Of a stretch of 64,000 nt of DNA, positions 13,446 to 28,041 are shown piece after piece; within the stretch, counting starts at the first letter, position 1, and every line of letters starts with the position of its first letter. This DNA is from an actinobacterium SCGC AAA044-N04 (GTDB lineage: Bacteria > Actinomycetota > Actinomycetes > Nanopelagicales > Nanopelagicaceae): the NCBI GenBank assembly GCA_000378885.1, contig KB900456.1:239385-303384 (forward strand), written 5' to 3'. A program made the translations under genes and the position numbers. Below the pieces are notes generated by a model, which made no database searches, was not told the origin of the DNA, and saw only the letters and a list, made by a program, of their open reading frames with translations.

Positions 13446-14557
13446 GCCGAGCGCAGATTACTTCTGCAAAGCGAATCGTCATCAAGATTGGCTCATCCTC
13501 TCTCACCGGTAAAGCCGGTTCAGCCTTAGATGCTGATGCTGTTAACAAACTTGTTGATCTTGTTGCTGCATGCAAAGCCCGTGGTTCTGAGGTAGTTGTC
13601 GTTTCATCAGGTGCTATCGCTGCCGGCCTTGCACCATTGGGCCTAAATACTCGTCCAAAGGATTTAGCAACACAGCAAGCTGCAGCATCTGTGGGTCAGG
13701 GTCTTTTGATCGCTCAATACACACAAAGCTTTAACCGCCATTCAATTACCGCGTCACAGGTGTTGCTGACTACTGAAGATGTTGTGCGCCGCTCGCATTA
13801 TCAAAATGCACAACGCACTCTTTATCGCTTACTCCAGCTTGGAGTCGTTCCAATTATTAATGAAAATGACACAGTTGGAACTGGCGAAATCCGCTTTGGC
13901 GATAATGATCGTCTTGCTGCACTTGTTGCACTTTTAATTAGTGCAGATCTGTTAGTTCTAGTTTCTGATATTGATGCTCTTTATGACGCTCCACCATCAC
14001 AGGCAGGTGCTAAGCGCATTCACGAAGTTGCAAATGTTACAGATATTGAAAATCAAACACTTGGTGGTGCAGGCTCTTCAGGAGTCGGCAGCGGGGGAAT
14101 GGTCACTAAAGTTGAAGCTGCACGCATTGCAACTTCTGCAGGTATCCCGATGCTTCTGACATCTTTAGAAGATGCTGAAAAGACTTTGGCTGGCCAAGAA
14201 TTTGGAACGCATTTTCATGCTCATGCAAGCAAGACAACTTCAAGACTTTTGTGGCTTGCTCATGCAACTAAGCCTCACGGTAAGTTGATTCTGGATGCTG
14301 GGGCAGTAAAAGCAATTCTTGAACGTGGAGTTTCATTACTTCCAGCAGGTGTAACTGCAGTTGAAGGTGAATTCATTGCCGGCGATGCCATTGAATTAGT
14401 AGGACCTACTGGTGTTGTGATTGCACGGGGTTTAGTTGCCTTTGATTCAGAGGATCTACCAAAGATGCTTGGCCGTTCTACAAAAGAACTCGCTGCCGAA
14501 ATGGGTGCAGAATATGAGCGCGAGTTAGTTCACCGTGATGATTTAGTGCTGCTTTAA
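13442..14557 (+). CDS. proB: Glutamate 5-kinase with C-terminal PUA domain
   Basis: [44 protein letters not shown] start overlaps the obg stop. Confidence 0.95.
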   Translation: MSRAQITSAKRIVIKIGSSSLTGKAGSALDADAVNKLVDLVAACKARGSEVVVVSSGAIAAGLAPLGLNTRPKDLATQQAAASVGQGLLIAQYTQSFNRHSITASQVLLTTEDVVRRSHYQNAQRTLYRLLQLGVVPIINENDTVGTGEIRFGDNDRLAALVALLISADLLVLVSDIDALYDAPPSQAGAKRIHEVANVTDIENQTLGGAGSSGVGSGGMVTKVEAARIATSAGIPMLLTSLEDAEKTLAGQEFGTHFHAHASKTTSRLLWLAHATKPHGKLILDAGAVKAILERGVSLLPAGVTAVEGEFIAGDAIELVGPTGVVIARGLVAFDSEDLPKMLGRSTKELAAEMGAEYERELVHRDDLVLL

Positions 14558-14654
14558 ATAAATATATAGCTAGTGCAACAGACTTACCTATTGCTTTATT
14601 TGTGAGATAGCCAATAACCTAGCGCGCATTAATCATCCTTGAGAAAGAGTCGAC

Positions 14655-15815
14655 ATGAATCCTGTAAAAATCGCTGATTATGGTCTATCTGAAGAATTTG
14701 GTTACTTGCCGCATTATGACCCAGCACAAAGACTCTCTCCTGGAAATGAGGAATGGGATCAGTTTGCCTTAGAAATCCCTAAGCTTTTAATGGGAAATGA
14801 TTTCCGTAAGCGGGTGCAAGCTCTTCCTGATTTCAATGTCGCTGCGCTAAAAACACAGGCTGACAAATCACGTGCAATGATGATTTTAAGTTATATCGGC
14901 CAGTCTTATCAGTGGAGTGATAATTCTCCGGCAACAACTTTTCCAAAAAAGCTAGCCTTACCTTGGCATGAAGTTGGACTTTTAGTTGGCCGGCCTCCAA
15001 TACTTTCTTATCAAAGTTATGCCTCGGATAACTGGCGTCGCCTTGATCCCAACGGTCCTATCGAGTGCGGAAATATCGCGCTACTCCAATGCTTCCTTGG
15101 TGGTCAGGATGAAGAGTGGTTCATTTTGATTCATATTGATATTGAGAAGAAAGCTGGAAAGGCACTTAAGGCTATTGAACTAGCCCAAGCAAGTGTTGTG
15201 AATAATGATTCTGACTCACTTGAAATAGCTTTGATTCAATTAAGGGATGCACTTCAAGCGATGTATGACGTTTTGTGTCGGATGCCAGAGCGCTGTGATC
15301 CATATGTTTATTTCCACCGAGTTCGCCCATACATTTTTGGTTGGAGAAATAATCCCTCACTTCCTAACGGTGTTATTTATGAGGGTGTGGAGGCTTATGG
15401 TTCTAAGGGTCAAGTTTTTCGTGGTGAGACTGGTGCACAAAGTGCAATCATTCCTGCTATGGATGCAGTCCTTGGAATCACCCATGAGAAGGATGAACTC
15501 CGAGATTACTTAATGGAGATGCGTGGTTACATGCCTCCGATGCATGTGAAGTTTATTGAGGCCGTGGAAGCTGGCCCTTCTGTCCGAAATATGGTCACCT
15601 CACTTGCAAATACAAAGTTGAAAACTATCTTTAATGAATGCGTCAGTATTGTTGGTGACTTTAGAGCTAAACATTTGGAATATGCAGGCACATATATCCA
15701 TGCGCAAGCGCAAGCCACTCCTGGAAATCCATCAGCAGTGGGAACCGGCGGAACACCATTCATGGTCTATCTACGCAAGCACAGGGACGAGTCAAAGCAA
15801 CAACTTATTAGTTAA
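14655..15815 (+). CDS. Indoleamine 2,3-dioxygenase (IDO) family heme dioxygenase
   Basis: RPYIFGW...FRGETGAQSAIIPAMDAVLGITH, MRGYMPPMHVKFIEAVE, FRAKHLEYAGTYI (proximal heme His), GTGGTPFMVYLRKHRDES. Confidence 0.85.
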   Translation: MNPVKIADYGLSEEFGYLPHYDPAQRLSPGNEEWDQFALEIPKLLMGNDFRKRVQALPDFNVAALKTQADKSRAMMILSYIGQSYQWSDNSPATTFPKKLALPWHEVGLLVGRPPILSYQSYASDNWRRLDPNGPIECGNIALLQCFLGGQDEEWFILIHIDIEKKAGKALKAIELAQASVVNNDSDSLEIALIQLRDALQAMYDVLCRMPERCDPYVYFHRVRPYIFGWRNNPSLPNGVIYEGVEAYGSKGQVFRGETGAQSAIIPAMDAVLGITHEKDELRDYLMEMRGYMPPMHVKFIEAVEAGPSVRNMVTSLANTKLKTIFNECVSIVGDFRAKHLEYAGTYIHAQAQATPGNPSAVGTGGTPFMVYLRKHRDESKQQLIS

Positions 15816-15876
15816 TTAAGTGGCTGTCAGAATTATTCAATGCGAATAATGCCTGGCTCCCGATAGGCTTTGCTTT

Positions 15877-17139
15877 ATGAGCGCAACGAAACTGGTCAAT
15901 GGCCTGGCAGATACTGCCCGAGCGGCTGCGCGAACCTTAAGTGCTGCCACGGCAGTAGAACGTGCTGGTGCACTCAATGCAATTGCAGATGCAATCCTTG
16001 CTCGTAGCGCTGAAATAATTGCGGCCAACGAAGAAGACATGGTGCGGGCCAGAGCGGCCAAAATTAATGATTCATTACTTGATCGATTACTTCTAACCCA
16101 CGAGCGCGTAGAAGGGATTGCAAACGGAGCTCGCCTTGTGAGTAAGTTGCCAGATCCACTTGGAATTACATTGCGTCACTCGACTTTGCCTAATGGAATC
16201 GATCTAAGGCAAGTTACTGTTCCATTTGGCGTTATTGGAATGGTTTATGAAGCGCGTCCAAATGTGACTGTAGATGCAGCGGTTATTTTATTGATGTCAG
16301 GAAATGCTGCTTTATTGCGTGGATCATCAAGTGCTTCTGCAAGTAATCAAATTCTTGTGACTGTTATGCGCGATGCACTCAAGAGTACAAAGATTTCTCC
16401 AGATGTCATCCAGCTTGTTCCATCAGATGATCGTGAAAGCGTAAAAGCTTTGCTAAACGCTCGCGGCAAGGTTGATTTAGTAATTCCACGTGGTAGCGCA
16501 TCTCTGATTCGTATGGTCGTTGATGAATCCACTGTTCCAACCATTGAGACTGGTGCCGGTGTTTGTCACGTTTACATTGATGAGTTTGCTGATTTGGCTA
16601 AAGCAGTCCCAATTATTATTAACTCAAAGGTTCAACGTCCAAGTGTATGTAATGCTGCCGAAACACTTTTGATACATTCGTCCATTGCAAAAGATTTTGT
16701 ACCTGTTGCACTAAAGGCTCTACATGAAGCAGGAGTTGTTTTGCATGGAGATGCACAAGTTTTATCTCTAGCGGGAGCAATTCCTATGAGTAGGGCAACT
16801 GAGGAGAATTGGTGCACAGAGTACGGAACTCTTGAGATGAACGTGGCAATTGTTGATTCAGTTGATGCTGCAAGTGAACACATTGCAAAATATGGCACTA
16901 AGCACACCGAAGCCATCATCACAGAAAACAAGGCCAATGCTGCTCGCTTTATCGCACTAAGTGATTGCGCAGCTGTAATGGTCAACACTTCCACGAGATT
17001 CACTGACGGTGAGCAAATGGGATTTGGTGCAGAAATTGGAATCTCAAATCAAAAACTCCACGCCCGTGGGCCTATGGGTCTTGAGGCTATGACAACCACT
17101 ACGTGGATCGTTACTGGAGACGGGCAAATTCGCAGTTAA
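15877..17139 (+). CDS. proA: Glutamate-5-semialdehyde dehydrogenase
   Basis: VTVPFGVIGMVYEARPNVTVDAA, VQRPSVCNAAETLL. Confidence 0.95.
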   Translation: MSATKLVNGLADTARAAARTLSAATAVERAGALNAIADAILARSAEIIAANEEDMVRARAAKINDSLLDRLLLTHERVEGIANGARLVSKLPDPLGITLRHSTLPNGIDLRQVTVPFGVIGMVYEARPNVTVDAAVILLMSGNAALLRGSSSASASNQILVTVMRDALKSTKISPDVIQLVPSDDRESVKALLNARGKVDLVIPRGSASLIRMVVDESTVPTIETGAGVCHVYIDEFADLAKAVPIIINSKVQRPSVCNAAETLLIHSSIAKDFVPVALKALHEAGVVLHGDAQVLSLAGAIPMSRATEENWCTEYGTLEMNVAIVDSVDAASEHIAKYGTKHTEAIITENKANAARFIALSDCAAVMVNTSTRFTDGEQMGFGAEIGISNQKLHARGPMGLEAMTTTTWIVTGDGQIRS

Positions 17140-17165
17140 GCGCGAAGTTAATTAGACTCACACCT

Positions 17166-17462
17166 ATGACCAGCCTTTCCCGTGATGATGTAGCAAAGCT
17201 TGCTGGCCTTGCTCGTATTGAAATGAGCGATGAAGAACTAGTCGCACTCTCAAATGAGTTCACTGTCATCTTGGATGCAGTGGCTCGCGTGCAAGAAGTT
17301 GCTAGCGCTGATGTTCCTGCTACGTCACACCCATTGCCACTTCGTAACGTTTTTCGTCCCGATGTAGTAATTCCATCGCTTTCACCAGCCGATGCACTCT
17401 CTGGCGCACCTGCCCAAGAAGAACAACGATTCCGCGTTCCTCAGATTTTGGGTGAAGAATGA
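17166..17462 (+). CDS. gatC: Asp-tRNA(Asn)/Glu-tRNA(Gln) amidotransferase subunit C
   Basis: [25 protein letters not shown]; upstream of gatA. Confidence 0.93.
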   Translation: MTSLSRDDVAKLAGLARIEMSDEELVALSNEFTVILDAVARVQEVASADVPATSHPLPLRNVFRPDVVIPSLSPADALSGAPAQEEQRFRVPQILGEE

Positions 17463-18955
17463 TTCGTAACTCCGCATCAGAGATGGCTAGCAAATTAGCT
17501 AGTGGGGAAATTACTTCGGTTGCGCTTACACAAGCACACCTAGATCAAATTTCTGCAGTTGATAAAGATGTTCATGCTTTCTTACACGTTGATACTGAAG
17601 GCGCACTTGCTCAAGCTGCAGCTGTTGATGCAAAGCGCAAAAGTGGAGAGAAGCTCTCACCTTTAGCTGGAGTTCCACTTGCGCTCAAAGATGTCATGAC
17701 ACAAAAGGGAATTCCAACAACATGTGGCTCCAAGATTCTTGAAGGTTGGCGCCCACCTTATGACTCAACCGTTGTTGTTAATTTAAAGAAAAATGACATT
17801 GTTATTTTAGGTAAGACAAATATGGATGAATTCGCGATGGGTTCTTCTACAGAAAACTCTGCATATGGTCCAACGCACAATCCATGGGATCTAACACGTA
17901 TTCCTGGTGGTTCTGGTGGCGGATCAGCTGCAGCATTGGCCGCATTTGAAGCACCGCTTGCCATTGGAACTGATACTGGTGGATCGATTCGCCAACCTGC
18001 AGCCGTTACTGGAACTGTGGGAGTGAAGCCGACATATGGCGGAGTTTCGCGTTATGGCCTTGTTGCTTTCTCTTCATCCCTTGATCAAGCAGGCCCATGT
18101 GCTCGTACAGTTTTAGATGCTGCGCTCTTGCATGAAGCAATTGCAGGTCATGATCCAAAAGATTCAACTTCAATCAACGCTCCTGTTCCTGCAGTAGTTG
18201 CTGCTGCTAAGGCAGGCAACGTTAAGGGAATGAAGATTGGTGTTGTTAAAGAGCTCAATGGTGATGGCTACCAAAAGGGTGTGCGCGCTCGTTTTGAAGA
18301 ATCTCTTGAATTACTTGCAGCTGCTGGCGCTGAAATCGTTGAAGTATCTGCACCTAACTTTGAATATGCCCTTGCTGCTTATTATTTAATTGCACCATCC
18401 GAGTGTTCTTCAAACTTAGCTCGCTTCGATGCAATGCGTTACGGCCTTCGCGTGGGCGATAACGATGGAGCATCTGCTGAGTCAGTCATGAATTTAACTC
18501 GTGAAGTTGGCTTTGGCCGCGAAGTAAAGCGCCGCATCATCCTTGGAACATATGCTCTTTCATCTGGTTACTACGATGCTTATTACGGAAGTGCGCAGAA
18601 AGTTCGCACACTTATCACTCAAGATTTCAACAAAGCATTTGAAAAAGCCGATGTTTTGGTTTCACCAACATGTCCAACAACAGCTTTTAAAATCGGCGAG
18701 AAGGCTAATGATCCTCTAGCTATGTATCTCAATGACATTGCAACAATTCCTGTGAACATGGCTGGTATCGGTGGAATGTCATTGCCTTCAGGCGTTGCAG
18801 AGGAAGATGGTCTACCAGTTGGTTTCCAGATTATGTCACCGGTGATGAAAGATGATCGAATGTATTCAGTAGGTGCAGCACTTGAGGCAGCTTTGCTTTC
18901 TAAGTGGGGCGCACCATTGCTCTCAACAATTCCAGCGTTAGCAGGTAGCAAATGA
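17459..18955 (+). CDS. gatA: Asp-tRNA(Asn)/Glu-tRNA(Gln) amidotransferase subunit A
   Basis: Amidase signature [32 protein letters not shown]. Confidence 0.96.
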   Translation: MIRNSASEMASKLASGEITSVALTQAHLDQISAVDKDVHAFLHVDTEGALAQAAAVDAKRKSGEKLSPLAGVPLALKDVMTQKGIPTTCGSKILEGWRPPYDSTVVVNLKKNDIVILGKTNMDEFAMGSSTENSAYGPTHNPWDLTRIPGGSGGGSAAALAAFEAPLAIGTDTGGSIRQPAAVTGTVGVKPTYGGVSRYGLVAFSSSLDQAGPCARTVLDAALLHEAIAGHDPKDSTSINAPVPAVVAAAKAGNVKGMKIGVVKELNGDGYQKGVRARFEESLELLAAAGAEIVEVSAPNFEYALAAYYLIAPSECSSNLARFDAMRYGLRVGDNDGASAESVMNLTREVGFGREVKRRIILGTYALSSGYYDAYYGSAQKVRTLITQDFNKAFEKADVLVSPTCPTTAFKIGEKANDPLAMYLNDIATIPVNMAGIGGMSLPSGVAEEDGLPVGFQIMSPVMKDDRMYSVGAALEAALLSKWGAPLLSTIPALAGSK

Positions 18956-20460
18956 GCCTGACATACGAGGAAGTTGTAGCTAAGTACGAACCAGTACTGG
19001 GTCTTGAAGTTCACGTCGAACTCAATACAAACTCAAAGATGTTTTGTGGTTGTTCTACTATTTTCGGAGCTGAACCAAATACACAAACTTGTCCCGTTTG
19101 TTTAGCTCTGCCAGGTGCTCTGCCAACTGTTAATGAGAAGGCGATTGAATCAACGATCAAAATAGGTCTGGCTCTGAACTGCTCTATTGCACCGTTTAGT
19201 CGCTTTGCTCGTAAGAACTATTTCTATCCTGATATGCCAAAGAACTTCCAGATTTCACAGTATGACGAACCAATCTGTGTCAACGGATACGTTGATGTTG
19301 AGATTGAAACCGATGAAGGTCCAAAGGTGTTCCGCATTGAAGTTGAGCGTGTTCATATGGAAGAAGACACCGGAAAGTCTTTACACGTCGGCGGTGCTAC
19401 CGGCCGTATCCATGGCGCAGAGTATTCACTTCTTGATTACAACCGTGCAGGAATTCCTTTAGTTGAAATTGTTACCAAGATTGTTCCTGGTACAGGTAAA
19501 TATGCCCCTGAGGTTGCAAAGGCTTACGTTGCAGAGCTCCGTGACATCTTGCGCTCACTTGGTGTTAGTGATGTGAAGATGGAACAGGGATCACTTCGCT
19601 GCGATGCGAACGTTTCATTGCGTTTAATTGGTTCAGATGTACTTGGAACACGCTCTGAGACTAAAAACGTTAACTCACTTCGCTCAGTAGAGCGTGCTAT
19701 TCGAGGCGAAATGATTCGCCATGCTGAGCGACTCAATAATGGAGAGCGCGTTGTACAAGAGACTCGTCACTTCCAAGAAGACACAGGTTTAACCCGCTCT
19801 GGTCGCTCGAAAGAACAGGCAGAGGATTACCGTTATTTCCCAGAACCAGATTTAGTTCCAGTGGCACCAGATGCAGCATGGATTGAACAACTTCGTGCAG
19901 CTTTGCCTGAGCGCCCTTCAATTCACCGCAAACGTCTACAAGAACAGTGGGCAGTTCCGGATAAGGAAATGTCAGCGATGATCAACGCCGACGTATTAGA
20001 TGTTGTTGAAGCAACTGTGGCACTGGGCGCTGATCCTGCTAAAGCACGCAGCTGGTGGTTGGGTGAGATTTCTCGAATTGCTAATGAAAAAGATGTTGCA
20101 ATCAAGAATCTACCAATCTCAGCAACAGATGTGGCTGAGATTGTGGCCCTTGTTAATGCTGGAGAATTAACAGATAAATTAGCTCGCCAAGTTGTTGAAG
20201 GCGTTATTGCCGGAGAAGGAAAGCCTTCAGCGGTTATTGCAATTCGTGGAATTAAAGTTGTAAATGATGATTCAGCGTTGATGGCTGCAATCGAGCGTGC
20301 ATGTTCTGGCCAACCTGAGACTGCACAAAAAGTTCGTGATGGTCATTTGCCAGCAGCTGGTGCATTAATTGGAATGGTGATGAAAGATACTAAGGGCCAA
20401 GCCGATGCAGCTAAAGTTCGTGCGCTTTTATTAGCTCATCTTGGACAATCAGAAGGCTAG
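18952..20460 (+). CDS. gatB: Asp-tRNA(Asn)/Glu-tRNA(Gln) amidotransferase subunit B
   Basis: [40 protein letters not shown]. Confidence 0.96.
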   Translation: MSLTYEEVVAKYEPVLGLEVHVELNTNSKMFCGCSTIFGAEPNTQTCPVCLALPGALPTVNEKAIESTIKIGLALNCSIAPFSRFARKNYFYPDMPKNFQISQYDEPICVNGYVDVEIETDEGPKVFRIEVERVHMEEDTGKSLHVGGATGRIHGAEYSLLDYNRAGIPLVEIVTKIVPGTGKYAPEVAKAYVAELRDILRSLGVSDVKMEQGSLRCDANVSLRLIGSDVLGTRSETKNVNSLRSVERAIRGEMIRHAERLNNGERVVQETRHFQEDTGLTRSGRSKEQAEDYRYFPEPDLVPVAPDAAWIEQLRAALPERPSIHRKRLQEQWAVPDKEMSAMINADVLDVVEATVALGADPAKARSWWLGEISRIANEKDVAIKNLPISATDVAEIVALVNAGELTDKLARQVVEGVIAGEGKPSAVIAIRGIKVVNDDSALMAAIERACSGQPETAQKVRDGHLPAAGALIGMVMKDTKGQADAAKVRALLLAHLGQSEG

Positions 20461-20469
20461 ACTGAGCAC

Positions 20470-22143
20470 ATGCCAAACATGAAGCCGCGCTCGGGAGTAG
20501 TAACTGATGGATTAGAGCGCGCCCCTGCACGTGGAATGTTACGTGCAGTTGGAATGGGCGATGAAGACTGGGTTAAACCACAAATTGGTATTGCTTCTTC
20601 ATGGAATGAAATTACTCCATGTAATTTGTCTTTAGATCGCCTTGCAAAAGCATCAAAGCAAGGTGTTATTGATGCAGGTGGTTTCCCAATGCAATTTGGA
20701 ACTATCTCTGTCTCTGATGGAATTTCAATGGGCCATGAAGGAATGCACTTTTCACTAGTTTCACGTGAAGTTATTGCTGACTCTGTTGAGGCAGTAATGC
20801 AAGCAGAGCGCTTAGATGGAATGGTTACTTTCGCTGGTTGCGACAAATCTCTTCCAGGAATGATGATGGCAGCAGCTCGCATAGATGTTGCAAGCGTTTT
20901 TGTTTATGCAGGTTCAACACTGCCAGGCCAAGTTGACGGCAAAGATGTAACAATCATTGACGCCTTTGAGGCTGTTGGAGCTTGCGCTCGTGGATTAATT
21001 ACCCAAGAGCGCGTGGATCAAATTGAACGTGCAATCTGTCCAGGTGAAGGTGCTTGTGGCGGTATGTATACAGCAAACACGATGGCAAGTATTGGTGAAG
21101 CAATTGGTCTTTCACTTCCCGGATCAGCTGCGCCTCCTGCAGTTGATCGCCGCCGCGATACTTATGCAATTGCGTCAGGTGCTGCCGTGGTTGAACTTAT
21201 TCGCCAGGGAATAACTACTCGCGATATTTTGACAAAGCAAGCATTTGAAAATGCAATCACAATTTTAATGGCCTTAGGTGGCTCAACAAATGCTGTTCTT
21301 CATTTACTTGCCATTGCATATGAAGCCGAAGTAGATCTTGAACTTAACGACTTCCACCGCATTGGTTCCAAGGTTCCACTACTTGGAGATCTCAAGCCAT
21401 TCGGTAAATTTGTTATGAGTGATGTTGATAAAGTCGGTGGAATTCCAGTTGTGTTAAAGGGATTACTTGATGCAGGCCTTCTTCACGGCGATGTTCTCAC
21501 TGTCACAGGTAAGACAATGGCTGAGAACCTGAAAGATATTGCTCCACCAGATCCAGATGGACAAATCTTGCGTGCAGTTTCATCTCCAATCTCTACAGAC
21601 ATTGGAATTACTATCTTGGGCGGAACTCTTGCCACTGATGGAGCAGTCTGTAAGACAGCGGGAATTGGTATTGAAACTTTTGAAGGACCTGCACGAGTGT
21701 TTGAGCGCGAACAAGCTGCAATGGATGCACTTGAAAATGGAACTATTCAAGCCGGTGATGTTGTTGTGATTCGTTATGAGGGTCCAAAAGGTGGACCAGG
21801 TATGCGCGAAATGTTAATGATCACGGGCGCAATCAAAGGTGCAGGTCTTGGTAAATCAACTCTGCTTTTAACCGATGGGCGTTTTTCTGGTGGATCAACT
21901 GGTTTGTGCGTTGGCCACGTTGCACCAGAGGCTGTTGATGGGGGACCAATTGCATTTATTAAAGATGGCGATTTAGTACGCATTGACATCAACAAGCGCA
22001 CGTTGGATTTACTTATAGAGCCTAAAGAGCTTGAGGCCAGAAAAGTTGGCTGGAAGCCTTTGGGTCACAAATACAGCCGAGGTGTCTTGGCTAAGTATTC
22101 AAAGCTGGTGGGATCTGCTTCCAAAGGTGCGGTCTGCGAGTAA
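20470..22143 (+). CDS. ilvD: Dihydroxy-acid dehydratase
   Basis: [47 protein letters not shown]. Confidence 0.95.
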   Translation: MPNMKPRSGVVTDGLERAPARGMLRAVGMGDEDWVKPQIGIASSWNEITPCNLSLDRLAKASKQGVIDAGGFPMQFGTISVSDGISMGHEGMHFSLVSREVIADSVEAVMQAERLDGMVTFAGCDKSLPGMMMAAARIDVASVFVYAGSTLPGQVDGKDVTIIDAFEAVGACARGLITQERVDQIERAICPGEGACGGMYTANTMASIGEAIGLSLPGSAAPPAVDRRRDTYAIASGAAVVELIRQGITTRDILTKQAFENAITILMALGGSTNAVLHLLAIAYEAEVDLELNDFHRIGSKVPLLGDLKPFGKFVMSDVDKVGGIPVVLKGLLDAGLLHGDVLTVTGKTMAENLKDIAPPDPDGQILRAVSSPISTDIGITILGGTLATDGAVCKTAGIGIETFEGPARVFEREQAAMDALENGTIQAGDVVVIRYEGPKGGPGMREMLMITGAIKGAGLGKSTLLLTDGRFSGGSTGLCVGHVAPEAVDGGPIAFIKDGDLVRIDINKRTLDLLIEPKELEARKVGWKPLGHKYSRGVLAKYSKLVGSASKGAVCE

Positions 22144-22214
22144 AGCTGGCTCAAATTATGAGATGTGCATCTCATGTCTTGACTCTTATGCGTAATTCAT
22201 TGGAGAATATCCCC

Positions 22215-22244
22215 ATGAGCACAACATTTGTGGTGGTGATTTAG
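22215..22244 (+). CDS. ilv leader peptide MSTTFVVVI
   Basis: ATG AGC ACA ACA TTT GTG GTG GTG ATT TAG; consecutive Val/Ile codons upstream of a terminator hairpin and ilvB. Confidence 0.75.
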   Translation: MSTTFVVVI

Positions 22245-22275
22245 CAGCGCGTGATCTAACGATGATCATGCGCCG

Positions 22276-22299
22276 CCCTCAGTTATCTGAGGGTTTTTT
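22276..22299 (+). terminator. Attenuator terminator of the ilvB leader
   Basis: CCCTCAG-TTAT-CTGAGGG followed by TTTTTT, between the leader peptide and ilvB. Confidence 0.85.
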
Positions 22300-22342
22300 C
22301 GTTTAACCACTTTAAATGCACCGCAACGAAGGGAGAAGAACA

Positions 22343-24079
22343 ATGAGTCAAATGACTGGGGCCAGTTCACTTGTGGCATCACTTGAATCTGCCGGCGTTG
22401 ATGTGATGTTTGGAATCCCAGGCGGTGCGATTTTGCCAGCCTACGATCCAATTTTCTCTAGCTCCATCCGCCATATTCTCGTTCGCCATGAACAAGGCGC
22501 AGGACATGCAGCAACTGGTTATGCCCAAGTAACTGGTCGAGTTGGTGTGTGTATTGCAACATCAGGTCCAGGTGCAACAAATCTTGTAACACCTCTGGCC
22601 GATGCTGCGATGGATTCAGTTCCAGTTGTTGCAATTACTGGCCAGGTTCCATCTGTTGCAATTGGAACCGATGCATTTCAAGAAGCAGATATTCGCGGCA
22701 TCACGATGCCATTTGCAAAGCACAATTATTTAATCACCAACCCTGCCGACATCCCACGAGCAATCGCAGAAGCTTTCCATATTGCAAGCACAGGTCGCCC
22801 TGGTCCAGTACTAGTAGATATTGCAAAAGATGCTTTGCAAGCCATGACAGATTTTAAGTATCCAACTTCGGTCAATTTGGCTGGCTATAAACCAAAGCTT
22901 GTTCCAGATAACCAAGCAATCCTTGATGCTGCCGCTCTAATTACACAATCGAGCAAGCCAGTCTTTTATGTTGGCGGCGGCGTAATTAAGGCAAATGCCT
23001 CCCGTGAATTGCTAGAACTTGCGCAATTACTTGGTGCACCAGTTGTAACAACTCTGATGGCACGTGGTGCTTTCCCTGATAGTCATCCACTCAACCTTGG
23101 AATGCCAGGAATGCACGGAACTGTTGCAGCAGTGACGGCGCTGCAAAAGGCAGATTTGCTTATAACTTTAGGCGCACGCTTTGACGATCGTGTGACAGGA
23201 AAGCTTTCAACTTTTGCTGTAAATGCCAAGGTTATCCACGCAGACGTTGACCCCGCTGAAATTGGTAAGAACCGTTTTGCAGATGTTGCAGTTTTGGGTG
23301 ATCTCAAAAACACTATCTCTGCGCTGATTCCAGCCCTTAAAGCAGCACTTGGAAAGAACCAACCAGATTTAACTCCTTGGTTGCGTCAGATGAATTCACT
23401 AAAAGCGGCATACCCACTTGGCTATGACAAACCAAGTGATGGTGCACTATCTCCTCAGTATGTAATTGAAAGACTTGGAAAAATCTCTGGCCCTGAAGCA
23501 ATTTTTGCTGCAGGTGTTGGTCAACATCAAATGTGGGCTTCCCAATTTGTTTCTTATGAAAACCCGCGCACCTGGCTTAACTCAGGTGGTTTAGGAACTA
23601 TGGGATATGCAGTTCCTGCGGCGATGGGTGCAAAAGTTGGAGCACCTGACACAACTGTGTGGGCAATTGATGGTGATGGTTGTTTCCAGATGACTAATCA
23701 AGAGCTTGTAACGTGTGCACTCAATAATATTCCAATCAAGGTTGCAATCATTAATAACGAATCTCTTGGCATGGTTCGCCAGTGGCAGACCCTGTTCTAT
23801 GAAGGTCGATATTCAAATACAAGCCTTGAATCAAAGCGCGTTCCTAACTTCCCAATGCTTGCAGAAGCTATGGGTTGTGTTGGCTTGAGTTGCGAGCGTG
23901 AAGAAGATGTTGATGCAACAATTGAAAAGGCGATGGGAATTAATGATCAACCTGTTGTGATTGATTTCCGTGTGCATCGCGATGCAATGGTGTGGCCAAT
24001 GGTTGCAGCTGGCGCATCAAATGATGATATTAAGATCGCGCGCGAAACCGCGCCTGACTGGGATTCACAGGAGCTATAA
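22343..24079 (+). CDS. ilvB: Acetolactate synthase large subunit
   Basis: [34 protein letters not shown]-binding [12 protein letters not shown]. Confidence 0.95.
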   Translation: MSQMTGASSLVASLESAGVDVMFGIPGGAILPAYDPIFSSSIRHILVRHEQGAGHAATGYAQVTGRVGVCIATSGPGATNLVTPLADAAMDSVPVVAITGQVPSVAIGTDAFQEADIRGITMPFAKHNYLITNPADIPRAIAEAFHIASTGRPGPVLVDIAKDALQAMTDFKYPTSVNLAGYKPKLVPDNQAILDAAALITQSSKPVFYVGGGVIKANASRELLELAQLLGAPVVTTLMARGAFPDSHPLNLGMPGMHGTVAAVTALQKADLLITLGARFDDRVTGKLSTFAVNAKVIHADVDPAEIGKNRFADVAVLGDLKNTISALIPALKAALGKNQPDLTPWLRQMNSLKAAYPLGYDKPSDGALSPQYVIERLGKISGPEAIFAAGVGQHQMWASQFVSYENPRTWLNSGGLGTMGYAVPAAMGAKVGAPDTTVWAIDGDGCFQMTNQELVTCALNNIPIKVAIINNESLGMVRQWQTLFYEGRYSNTSLESKRVPNFPMLAEAMGCVGLSCEREEDVDATIEKAMGINDQPVVIDFRVHRDAMVWPMVAAGASNDDIKIARETAPDWDSQEL

Positions 24080-24081
24080 AA

Positions 24082-24369
24082 ATGGCCCAACACACACTCG
24101 AAGTATTAGTAGAGAACTCACCAGGCGTATTGGCCCGTGTTGCTGGTCTTTTTTCTCGCCGTGCATACAACATTGAACGCTTATCAGTTGGTCCAACAGC
24201 TGACCCTTCCATCTCACAGATGGACATTGTGGTTAATTTGGAAGGCCATGCGTTGGAGCAAGTAATTGCCCAGCTCGATAAGTTGATCAATGTCATTTCT
24301 ATCAAGGAAATAGTTCCAAATAAGACCGCACCATCAGTTCACGACACTCAACCCGATTACCAGAACTAA
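24082..24369 (+). CDS. ilvN: Acetolactate synthase small subunit, short form (ACT domain only)
   Basis: HTLEVLVENSPGVLARVAGLFSRRAYNIERLSVGPT; only 95 aa. Confidence 0.9.
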   Translation: MAQHTLEVLVENSPGVLARVAGLFSRRAYNIERLSVGPTADPSISQMDIVVNLEGHALEQVIAQLDKLINVISIKEIVPNKTAPSVHDTQPDYQN

Positions 24370-27003
<2,634 letters not shown>

Positions 27004-27004
<1 letters not shown>

Positions 27005-28038
27005 TGAAAACTATTAACTTAGCCGTTATCGCCGGTGATGGAATTGGGCCCGAGGTAGTTAACGAGGGTTTAAAAGTTCTCGACGTTGTGGCAAAGAAGT
27101 ATGACGTGAGCTTTAAGCGCACTTCATATGACTTAGGTGCTGGTTTTTGGCACCGTACGGGTGAAGTTCTTCCACAATCTATTTTGGATGAGATTGCAAC
27201 CAAGGATGTAATTTTGCTGGGTGCAGTTGGAGATCCAACAGTTCCATCTGGCGTATTAGAGCGTGGGCTTTTATTGAGGCTGCGTTTTGCATTTGATCAC
27301 TACATTAATTTGCGCCCGGCACGTTTAATGCCTGGCGTGACTGGACCGTTAGCAACTAAGGCTCCAATTGATTTTGTGGTTGTGCGCGAAGGAACCGAAG
27401 GTCCCTATGTTGGTGCTGGGGGAGTCCTTGCTGAAGGTACTGATGCAGAGATTGCAACGGAGGAAAGTTTGAACACCCGCCGTGGAGCAGAGCGAGTGAT
27501 CCGCGATGCTTTCGAGCGCGCCTCAAAGCGTGAGCGCAAGAAGCTAACTTTGGTACACAAAAACAACGTGTTGACTCGTGCAGGTGGTCTGTGGACTCGC
27601 ACATTCAATGAAGTTGCAAAGGAATATCCAAACGTTTCAACTGACTATTTACACGTTGATGCAGCTTCTATGTTCTTTGTTACCAACCCAGAACGTTTTG
27701 ATGTTGTCGTAACGGATAACCTTTTCGGCGATATCTTGACCGACATTGCAGCTGCCATCTGTGGCGGAATTGGTTTAGCAGCTTCAGGAAATATTAATCC
27801 AACAGGAAAATTCCCATCAATGTTTGAGCCTGTACATGGCTCAGCTCCAGATATTGCTGGAAAAAATATTGCAGATCCAACTGCCACAGTTATGTCAGTT
27901 GCGATGATGCTTGATCACCTAGGTTATAGCGATGCTGCACGTGATGTTGAGCGCGCAGTTGCTGCTGATCTCTTAGCTCGAGGCGATAAGAAGCGAAGCA
28001 CAAGTGAAGTGGGAGATGCGCTAGTCGCAGCGCTATAA
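27004..28038 (+). CDS. leuB: 3-isopropylmalate dehydrogenase
   Basis: [59 protein letters not shown]. Confidence 0.93.
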
Positions 28039-28041
28039 GCC

